This document shows positions 56,300 through 64,000 of a stretch of 64,000 bases of DNA, one piece after another. Source of the DNA: Podospora comata. Its lineage: Eukaryota > Ascomycota > Sordariomycetes > Sordariales > Podosporaceae. The notes beneath the pieces were generated by a model, which saw only the letters and a program-made list of their open reading frames with translations, was not told the DNA's origin and made no database searches. The position numbers and the translations under genes are program-made. The stretch spans positions 3,906,001 to 3,970,000 of the forward strand of contig CP071497.1 of NCBI GenBank assembly GCA_017354895.1, written 5' to 3'. The stretch's first letter is position 1, and every line of letters begins with the position of its first letter.

Positions 56300-56990
56300 A
56301 GTACGTCATCATTCACCGCTTCTCCCTCAGGAACCTCAGCAACTCCCTTTTCTACCGGCACCCACCTGTTCTCTTTCGCCAGCATGTCCTTCGTCAGCTC
56401 CGCAACCTTCGCCTTGTGTTCATCAATCTCGGCCTTTATTTCGGAGTTGATCTTCCATTCTGGGGATATGGTCTGTTGGACAAGCTGGCGGACTGTCTGT
56501 AGCTGCTAGCAGGGGTGACATTTTCGCCGGTAGGTTGCTGCTGCTGCTGTGATCCCGCTGGGTGACAGATCGATATTAACAGGGACGACATTGCCAGTGA
56601 CATATTGCTGCTGCTGTAATCAGCTGGCTGAATAATCGACATTGATATGGCCGACAGTACCACTGACATATTGTTGCTGCTGCGATCCGCCGACTTCTTG
56701 AGGAGGCGCGCCACTATGGCGAGCAGGAGCGTTGGTCTGAACCTCCTCCTGTACGGGGTGATCCACCCCGCAGAACTCTGGCCATCTTGGCCAGGAGGAT
56801 GACCATGTTCAACAAGCCCAATAGTAGAATCTTGCTGCTGGATGGCGCCACCTCCCTCAGAGTTGGCATCCCCGACTTATGAGAAAATGTCTTCCAAGCT
56901 GACCCCCGAGCCCTATCCAGGGTGGTCGATGAGATGAGACGGTCCCCGGCTTATCTTATAGACTGAGGCCTCAAGCTAAGTTAAATCAAC
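56300..56990 (-). pseudogene. Decayed gene with Gln-rich repeats
   Basis: Coding traces in changing frames. Upstream: AIQQQDSTIGLVEHGHPPGQ. Then VIHPVQEEVQTNAPARHSG and a repeat of 22-25 codons starting with a Gln run: GSQQQQYVSGTVGHINVDYS, then QQQQYVTGNVVPVNIDLSPS, then GSQQQQQPTGENVTPA. Stops fall between copies. The end is open and well formed: VRQLVQQTISPEWKINSEIK, then EHKAKVAELTKDMLAKENRW to a TGA at about 56302. The DNA repeat of about 70 bp, each copy with a GCTGCTGCTG run, is at 56535-56700. It adjoins the AT-rich block, which may have truncated its 5' part. No family is recognised. Confidence 0.5.
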
Positions 56991-57742
56991 GATATTTTTG
57001 CCTAAGCTTATCTAAGCCTAAATCCAGCTTGGTTTACCAGCTTGACTTTTTATACCCTTTTTTCATCTATAGATATTAATAATAGCGCAATTCATAATAT
57101 TAATGTTGTTATCAACGTAATTTCAAAGCCTATAAAAAGGAATATAAAGAATTAAAAAGGTCCAAATAATAAAAAAAAACTATTTTTATTACTAATTGAT
57201 AATTAAATCTCCGTTTGTTAAACTTTTATTTTCCTAGATTATTACTTTTAAATAGAATTTCTTGATTACTACTAATAGCTTTCTTAATAGGCTCTTTTTG
57301 TAATACCTATTAACTTTAATCCTTTTAACTTTATATAACTTTGAAATATTTTTAATGATGAAATATTTAACAATATTACCATTAAAAAAGTGATATCCTT
57401 TAGATTATAATTATTATTATTACCGGGGTTATTACATTTAATATTACCCAATCAGTAACGCCTTACTTCTTTTACAAATAATTTATTAATAAAAATTATT
57501 ATTATATCCAACTATTGGAAATGATAGTATTATTGTTTAGCGCCTTATTTAATATAATAATAAAGTATATATTTAATAATAATCTTTAAGTAAATCATAG
57601 TTTTGTACTTCATAAAATATTATGCTTAACATATAATTCTTTAATATCAATATAAATAAAAAATATTTAATTAAATTTAATTATTTTACTTTTTTAATAT
57701 TTCAAATATTAACTTAAGTATAGATAAAACTATATTTAGTTT
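56991..57742. other. AT-rich block, left part
   Basis: Extremely AT-rich, full of TA, TAAT and ATTTA words, without open frames of note. Such blocks in Sordariomycetes are transposon copies changed by repeat-induced point mutation (RIP). No element family can be read. Confidence 0.7.
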
Positions 57743-57819
57743 TGTGACGAACCTCTATCCAAAACCTTTGAAAGGGATACTGATCGAAGGCACTTCTGAA
57801 TAATTCTGGTTCAGTGCAG
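57743..57819 (+). repeat. Partial LTR-like copy
   Basis: Begins TGTGACGAACC and matches the first 77 bp of the next LTR-like copy (CTTTGAAAGGGATACTG, GAAGGCACTTCTGAATAAT). It stops where the whole copy begins, so one copy likely inserted into, or recombined with, another. A fossil fragment. Confidence 0.5.
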
Positions 57820-58159
57820 TGTGACAAACCCCTATCCAGAACTTCTGAAAGGGATACTGGTTGAAGGCACTTCTGAACAATACTGGTTCGGTACAGTTAA
57901 ACAGTGTATAACAATAGCTTGTCTCGATCACAACAGTCTAGATACCAACGATTGTGACTTGTATTGCATACTACGGAACTGTCTATCTATACCAGCCAGT
58001 TCCTCCGTATATATAGACCTTGGGACCGTGGACCGTTGACTTACAGACGGTCCTCGGTCCACCTATGATTTGCCGATACTGGACCGTGAGCCCCGCTCGA
58101 TCGCTCGGTCCAGTCCTGATTGGTTCCTCGTGGCCCCACTGTCTCCCAAATCCGTGACA
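57820..58159 (+). repeat. Solo LTR-like repeat, copy 2
   Basis: Starts TGTGACAAACCCC and ends ATCCGTGACA (TG...CA). The first ~210 bp match copy 1 at 50029-50371 in reverse orientation. A TATA-like CGTATATATAGACC lies about 190 bp in, as in an LTR promoter. 3' parts of the two copies differ, so they may be different subfamilies. An old solo LTR of an unassigned LTR retrotransposon. Confidence 0.5.
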
Positions 58160-58790
58160 AGTTTTAACTTTTACTTTGTAATTGTTAGCTGGTATGCCCT
58201 GATAGGCCTATAATATAGTACCTATACAGGGTTGCTGTAGGATACAGCAGTGCGCAAGCGGAAGCGGGAGGATACGACGGCAGTGCCGAAGGAAGGGAAA
58301 GGCACTGTAATACAGTGGAGTATAAGGAATAGGAATTGCCTTTATTACTCTTATTATCCTTTGATGCCCTTTAGGAGAGAAAGAAAAAGCTATTCTACAG
58401 GAGAGGAGAGAGGTCTATATATAGGCCTTCGTAGGCCTACTGTGGGTCCTGTAGGCCCTGAAGGCCCTATACCACTTAGGGTGGTTAGTGGACCTTAGTG
58501 GGTCTAGTAGAACCTTATGGAAATCCATCGAACCTTCAGTGACAGGGGTGCCCTGTAGATCACACCATTATAGCAGCTTATTGCGTAAGCTCGTAGCCAC
58601 TTTGGAAGGTTCTAGCATCCGTTGACTAAGCCTCAGGCCACAGTGGCCCTGTAAGCCTAAGCAAAGGTCCCTTATAAAGAACATTCTGGAGGGAGCCAAG
58701 CCGGGAAATTCCGTTACTGCTTATAGCAGTACTGCCCACTGTAATACCAATCTGTAGGGCAGTAAATAGGGCACTTAGTAGTACCCACAT
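58160..58790. other. Normal-GC island inside the AT-rich block
   Basis: A stretch of ordinary composition with repeated TAGGCC/TAGGCCTA words and a TATATATAGG element at about 58413, flanked on both sides by AT-rich DNA. It could be another LTR-like or promoter-bearing repeat piece; no family is recognised and no gene is seen. Confidence 0.35.
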
Positions 58791-59789
58791 ATTAACAGTA
58801 ATTATCTACGATATTGAAATTATCTTAAACAATAATAATAATATTCATACAAACAATATAATAAATCTTTAATGTTAAAACTATTATCAAGGTTTACTAA
58901 ATTTCTATTTTTTAATCAAATACATATTTCTGATTAAAATTATTCATCAATTATTTTTTAATATCCTTTTTATTTATATTTGTAATAAAACCTTTGAGAA
59001 TTTGTCAATATTTATTAATTTTAATAGTAGTTACATTTGATTACTTTATGTTTTTTTGATCAAATTTAACTTATATACAAATATAATAAACACTTTTCTG
59101 TTTGGATTCATTTTTGTGATTTTTCTTCAAGAAATATTATAACCTACTGAAATGGTTAGAAAACACACAAAAACAACCACAACACCACAAATATACCATC
59201 AATAGGTCCTTGAATGACCTCACCTGCGTGACAGTGGCTTGCTCGCAGGCCGCACTTCACGCAGGACAAAGAAAAGACACTATGGGCTCGCAGGCCACAT
59301 AATAGGCACCGAATTGGCCTGATCAGAGGGCCAGAATTGCCTGCACGCGTGCAAGGCACAAAATACGAAGAAAATAAAAGTCGATGATCCGTCTAAAACA
59401 GAATGTCAGAGGCAGACCGCTTATATATATGACCCCTGACTTCCCCGAAGCCCCACTTCCTTACTCATACCCTCAGGCCTGTGGCCACACCCTGGCCCTG
59501 TCGGTAATTACTCTCTCGTAGAACCCGTGTCAGCATGTGTCTCCGCCACATGTCTTTCCACCCCAACTGCACCCAGATCATTTCCTTGACCACCGGCCTC
59601 CAATGCATCTACTCCCGTCCCCATGTTGTTCACTGGTGCTTCAGTGTGATGCATCGTATTGTTCTCATGTTGACCTAGTATCGCTTGTGCTGAGCGTCCT
59701 GGATTAGCAGTCTATTGTTATCCATGTACAACCATGACTAGAAACTTACACCCCTCAGCAAGCGACTGTTCTTCAATCAGACCCTGCTG
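58791..59789. other. AT-rich block, right part, and mixed flank
   Basis: 58791-59150 is again extremely AT-rich. 59150-59789 returns to normal composition without a gene; a small minus-strand Cys-containing frame at 59156-59359 lacks support. Confidence 0.55.
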
Positions 59790-60029
59790 TCATGTCAGCC
59801 AGGCCTGAAAGAGGTTGTGTTCATTCCAGGATGTCTCAAGACTAAGTGGGCACCCTGAGTGGGGGCAACACCAGCCTCCCATCCCATTTCCAACGGTATT
59901 GGTAATGTGGTTATGATAGACATCTAGATTGGTCACACGGCCACATGGAGTGGGACTACAGGCATACAGAATGGCAAAGTCCGTATTTGTGTGGCAGCTG
60001 GGACACTTGTATCGTACGTTGATATACAT
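59790..60029 (-). CDS. Possible small Cys/His-rich protein
   Basis: A 79-residue frame from ATG 60029. It has a zinc-binding look: YKCPSCHTNTDF, YACSPTPCGRV, YHNHITN and WCCPHSGC, eight cysteines and several histidines, ending in AWLT. The frame is open upstream, but that part has poor coding character, and an upstream exon cannot be excluded. No family is recognised; it could also be chance. Confidence 0.35.
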   Translation of the reverse strand: MYINVRYKCPSCHTNTDFAILYACSPTPCGRVTNLDVYHNHITNTVGNGMGGWCCPHSGCPLSLETSWNEHNLFQAWLT

Positions 60030-60416
60030 TTTGAGTGGCTTCGGAGTGGAAGTTAAGAGTACAAGTCGGTCGATCTCTGAGCATAGAAACCATAACAGGC
60101 TGGATGAGGTTAAAAAACAGATGTCTTGGGACTTGCACATGGACGGGATCAAGATCAATTCCATATGAAATGACATGGTATACTGTACCACGATAACGTG
60201 GTACGACTTGAAAAGCGTTCTGTGTAAATCATGAACAAGTTTGCTATTTGTGGTGGGTTTGTAGGTTTGCATCATGTTTCCTTTGATCAGGACCAAAGGT
60301 GTATTGTGGAAAGCCAAGTTTTGGTGAAGACGTTGTGAACGTGACGATCGACGTGTGATGTCAAAATAAGCTCTTGTCCGTCCATCCCTGTCTAGCCGCT
60401 TGGCAGCCACCCCTTT
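60030..60416. other. Intergenic, no clear gene
   Basis: Between the possible Cys-rich ORF and the tannase-family gene. The minus frame is open here but looks non-coding. Confidence 0.35.
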
Positions 60417-62345
60417 TTAGCTCTCCACCCGCCTCTGCCATTCCGACACCAGCTCCACCTTTTCCATAGCACACTCCCAACTCCCAGCCTCATTCACATC
60501 ACCAACCCCGTCATAAACAGCTTTCTCTGGCCAAGGGCATATGGGTCGTTGAATGAACACGCCTGTGTTTGAGTCAGTTGGCCGATGCCAAGTCGTGGCA
60601 ACAAGCTTGTCGACCGCCTTCCCCTCCTCGGTCCACGCCATCAGTGCCAACAAAGCATCATGGTCGACATCCTCAAACCCCGGTACGGACCAAGTATCGC
60701 TCCCCATAAGTCCTGCCTGAAAAGCGCCTCCAATATTCCATGGTGCATTCGGCTTGCAATCCGGTGTTGAAAAACAGTGCCCCATGCCAGGAATTTGGAA
60801 ATACCGAATGAACTCACGTACCCCATCCAAGTCGCCCCCAAAGGTGTCAATGGTCTTGTTATAGTACCACCAGGACCCCTTCTCCGGTACCAGGCCATCT
60901 GCCAAACCATGATACAAGATCACCTTGCCACCTCGGTCCTTGAAGTTGGAGATGTCGTACTGGATAGCTGAAGAATGACCAGGATCCAGTCTTTGTGCCT
61001 TGTCGATAATATCCTTCCCAAGCTTTGAGGTACCAGTCCAATCCAACTTCCTGTCGTCATTATCAAGCAGAAAGTCTCTAACATACCCCAGGCCATACGG
61101 GCTCGGTACCGTCCCACCCAACAAGATCGACCACTGATTCTCAGAGCTGAGTGTCAAACCAGGGTACAGCAACTCCCCATCCTCGGATAGCCACCCTTCA
61201 TAGACCTTCCTAGCTGTCTCTGCCTGCTCTACAGTCAAGCACTTACTGATGTTTGTCCCAAACTCTGAGCAAACCAAGGCTCCAAGATCAAACTCGCACT
61301 TGTCAGGACTGCTGACAATGCCATCCTGTACTCCATCCACATTGTCACACTGTCTGATGACCTCTTCGAGTAGCAAGGAGAACTTGTTCAATGGAATATG
61401 GTACGGGTTCGAGTCGTCGGCAGGCACATTGTACAAGCCTATCTGCATCAAGAACGGGTTCAGCCGTGCTGTCCACCAGGCAGGGGCCCCAATCAGTGCG
61501 CCGTCGAAGCTGTCGGGGAATTCCTGTAGCTCTCGCAATCCCTGGCGGCCACCGGTCGAACAACCGCTGTAGTATGTCCAGAGTTTGTCATGGTCAGGTT
61601 GTTGGTAATATCTTTGAAAGATCTGTTTGCCCAAAACAACGGAACCATGCATGGCTCTCCAGCCCCAGAGTTCCTTCTTCTCGGCGCGGCCATTTGCCCA
61701 GGAGGTCTCGAGGGCAGTCGAATTGTGACCGGTGTCGGTCGAGAGGGCGGCCATGCCGTGGTGGGGACCTGCTGCCCTGTTTTCTTGTTGTCAGCACCGA
61801 TCAACAGTGCAATGATTGCGGTGAAGGCGATGCCAGGACCAATCGGACCTCGGTACTCACATGTCAAGCCAGTTGATACCACCGGAGAAGCCCCCATTTC
61901 CCACCACGAGCAACCTCTTTGTCGAAGGTAGCTTATCAGGCAAGAACAGTCCAAAACGGTAGCTCGCCGTGGTGGAGTAGTCGATTTGGAAGATGACGGC
62001 GCATAGCGGAGGGAGATTGGTGGGGTTCACTGGGTATGCAGGGTCGGAGGCCCCTTCACCGTAGGAGCCGTTCGCAGGGACAGGGGTCACGTTCTCGACG
62101 GTCGCAGGCGTATTGAGGGTATGCAAGATAGAGGAAAGATATTGAGAATTGCATTTTGGATGTCTCGCCTGCCGGTCATCGTATTGTCCTTGGCACTGGC
62201 GAGGTTGAAAATGGTGATTGCGTTTGCATGTCGACGTGGTGGTGGCGGAGTGGAGATTTGGGAGAGGGGAAGGTGATGTAAGGGCGTGGAAGGTGCTGAG
62301 GAACATCGCGACTGCTGTTGTTGTGATGAAGCGCCACAGGGTCAT
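60417..62345 (-). CDS. Tannase/feruloyl esterase family protein, secreted
   Basis: Hydrolyses ester bonds of gallate or ferulate in plant phenolics or cell walls. Two exons, 62345-61861 and 61776-60417, give 614 residues; donor GTGAGT and acceptor AAACAG join in phase 2 to give NWLDMAAGPHHGMAALSTD. Residues 1-25 (FITTTAVAMFLSTFHALTS) form a signal peptide. The family's CS-D-HC triad is visible: GCSTGGRQG with Cys234-Ser235, and GMGHC with His495-Cys496, the Cys pair bridging Ser and His; the Asp is likely in LADGLVPE. A lid region and calcium-loop (CDNVDGVQDGI) are present. Whether it prefers tannin or feruloyl esters cannot be told. Confidence 0.95.
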
Positions 62346-62984
62346 CGCTTATTAATCATTGGTTGCAAGAATATTTGGATGTGAAGGATTAAATGAAGCA
62401 GTTTTGAAAGGGGGTCGTTCAGACGTCAAGTGCATGAGGAAGATATATACCAAATCGGCAGCTCTACATGTACTGACAGCGGCAATAGTGATTTGGGGTG
62501 AGACATGGTGTTTGGGGACAACTGGGCTCATTGCCACGATATTCCTGCTGTGGCAGAGGGATTGGGAAGGTGGCATTATGGACAGCTCGTTCTGCCACTT
62601 GCCATTTGACAGAATATCCATCGTGATTATTTGCAGTCGACTTGGTGACTTTTTAAGGTCATTTAGGTCATTATTGGACGCTTCTCAATCTGATCAGATG
62701 ACGGGTAGCAAGTCCGTGCCGGGCCAAGTGATCCTGGTGGCTGGGATCCTAGACTCGAGCTTCCAAACAGTAAGGCTCTCCAGGCACACTGGAAAGGTCA
62801 TTGTGACGACAATAGGAGACTATGGAGCAGCTGTTACCGGGAGCATCCACGGACACAGTTCTCTAGTCGGCAACTGCTAAATCGATCAGTCCACCTTTCC
62901 CCAAACACTACTGACAAGTCCCTTTTATAGTGACGACAGCCGTAAATCTATACAATTTCTATCCTTCTACGTCCAATCCCGGCC
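62346..62984. other. Intergenic; promoter of the tannase-family gene
   Basis: Upstream region of the esterase gene. A 173-codon plus-strand frame at 62359-62880 has no motif and is judged spurious. Confidence 0.4.
62443..62450 (-). promoter_or_regulatory. TATA box of the tannase-family gene
   Basis: The minus strand reads GTATATAT here, about 100 bp upstream of the start codon at 62345. Confidence 0.45.
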
Positions 62985-64000
62985 CGATCCCGGCCCAATG
63001 ATCTATTACCGTCGCACCAACACCGACCCTCCGATAGCGGCTGAGACCCGGGGAACCACCAACCTCCTCCAGTAGTATAAAAGTAATATGTCGTCTTGTA
63101 CCGCAACACAAATGTGTTATCAGTTTCGACGTGCCAGCACATCCGTGGGCAAGATAGCCTGGGAAAGACGACGACATCCAAGGTAGCTGTCCGGCTGTTA
63201 GAGATATCCACGGCCAGAATTGATTGCCATCTGACGTAATGGATTATATTCCCTTCATTCCAGAAGTCAGAAACGGTACATCCTGTTGATCCCGCTTGGC
63301 CTTGGCGTGTACAGGTGGCAGCTCAGCTACCGTGCCCTCTAACACAAGAACCTCAGTGCCCATGGTGGTAGCATGGAAGGTTAGCAGTTTGTTGAATCCA
63401 GGGGCATGGAACCTCGTGCTACCACGAGATCGGATTTCATCGAATCGGAAAGAGTGTTGGGGTAGACAACGCGACGCTGACAACATGCCCAAAACCATGA
63501 GGGTAACGTTGGCGGGACTTCGAAGTGCTTGTCCCCCAACATTTCCGTTATTAGCGTTTTCATAATCATTACTCGCAGACACAGTGCTTTGGTCCTCCGC
63601 ATCTGCATCAATGGAGACCTGACTGCTGAGTCAGCCCATCAGCCTCGTTGTATGCCTCCTTCACAACGATATTTCCACCATTACTCTCAACTGGCCGCCG
63701 ACTTTCGTTAATTTATAGCAAGCACATGTGAATCGATTGCTCCCAAAGCCCAAAAATGTATCCTCCAAGATCATTCATCTGGCTAAAGCTCTGTGCAAGA
63801 CCAGCAATCGCAGGTAAACGGTCCTTTCCGTAGGTCAGGGAGCACCTTGAATATTTCTCAGCGAGCCGATACCAGTACACAGAGGCCTGGAATGAATCGG
63901 TCACAGACCATTTGCTATCCTCTGGATGGTGAAGCAGCGTGCTCCCTGATATAATGTCATCAGCAATCGGACCAGTCGCATCATCGAAGAAGACATGGTG
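62985..64000 (-). pseudogene. HET-type protein, C-terminal part, decayed and cut by window edge
   Basis: Minus-strand frames carry the region that follows the HET domain in heterokaryon-incompatibility proteins: DSFQASVYWYRLAEKYSRCSL, TYGKDRLPAIAGLAQSF and LGGYIFGLWEQSIH (63904-63713), a middle stretch (FDEIRSRGSTRFHAPGFNK), and near the end FILLEEVGGSPGLSRYRR (about 63080-63010), which resembles the usual HET C terminus. The reading frame is broken several times. The HET domain itself would lie beyond 64000. Intact members trigger cell death on non-self fusion; this copy looks inactive. Confidence 0.7.

Noticed and set aside
62359-62880. 173-codon plus-strand frame upstream of the esterase gene
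   Set aside because: No motif, mixed hydrophobic composition, and it overlaps the promoter of the divergently placed gene.
1-64000. CRISPR arrays, rRNA genes, telomere repeats, TPP riboswitch
   Set aside because: Looked for by eye; no regular spacer-repeat array, 5S-like box, TTAGGG tract or riboswitch core was found.

Overview
This window is nuclear DNA of a filamentous ascomycete, most likely a Sordariomycete close to the Sordariales. Most genes are short-intron protein genes with GT-AG boundaries of about 50-90 bp, often with a ctaac/ctgac branch site. The encoded proteins (ascomycete-type laccase ending in DSGI, fungal tannase/feruloyl esterase, copper amine oxidase, Sfh5, mitochondrial GatB, effector-5-like and other small cysteine-rich secreted proteins) are typical of litter- or dung-degrading Sordariomycetes. 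Gene-rich DNA of normal GC content alternates with AT-rich blocks that look like repeats mutated by RIP.

Layout. 1-1.8 kb: 5' part of a copper amine oxidase (-). 2.6-3.4 kb: conserved unknown protein (-). 5-7 kb: two-TM protein with a PPxY motif and a small Cys/Tyr-rich protein (both -). 9.8 kb: secreted double-psi beta-barrel protein (+). 10.6-13 kb: a decayed locus in which a subtilase (S8) fragment on - abuts ankyrin repeats on +. 14.4-15 kb: possible small myristoylated protein (+). 15-18.3 kb: secreted aspartic protease and a single-pass Cys-module membrane protein (both -). 19.6 kb: degenerate tRNA-like sequence. 20-26.3 kb: effector-5-like protein, Sfh5, a VOC/glyoxalase-fold protein and a GMC oxidoreductase (all +). 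26.5-29 kb: small coiled-coil protein and a SET protein with a signal peptide (-). 30-31.6 kb: nuclear zinc-finger-like protein (+). 32.4-35.3 kb: two tandem paralogous secreted proteins (+) and a third secreted Cys-rich protein (-).

37-41.6 kb: a Tc1/mariner transposon next to a decayed kinase-TPR gene. 41.6-45 kb is a gene desert. 45-49.7 kb: laccase (+), a degenerate 15-bp minisatellite, and mitochondrial GatB (-). 50-53.4 kb: an LTR-like repeat and a DUF6594 pseudogene. 53.7-55.6 kb: a 640-residue membrane protein (-). 56.3-59.2 kb: a decayed Q-rich gene and an AT-rich block holding more LTR-like copies. 59.8-62.3 kb: a possible Cys-rich ORF and a tannase-family esterase (-). 63-64 kb: the C-terminal part of a decayed HET-type gene (-).

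The secreted oxidases and hydrolases (laccase, tannase-family esterase, aspartic protease) fit a saprotrophic, plant-matter-degrading life. The pseudogenes (subtilase/ankyrin, kinase/TPR, DUF6594, HET) belong to families common in fungal allorecognition and NLR-like repertoires. Together with the RIP-like blocks they mark this as an unstable accessory region. No biosynthetic cluster, CRISPR array or rRNA gene was seen. All gene models were spliced by eye.
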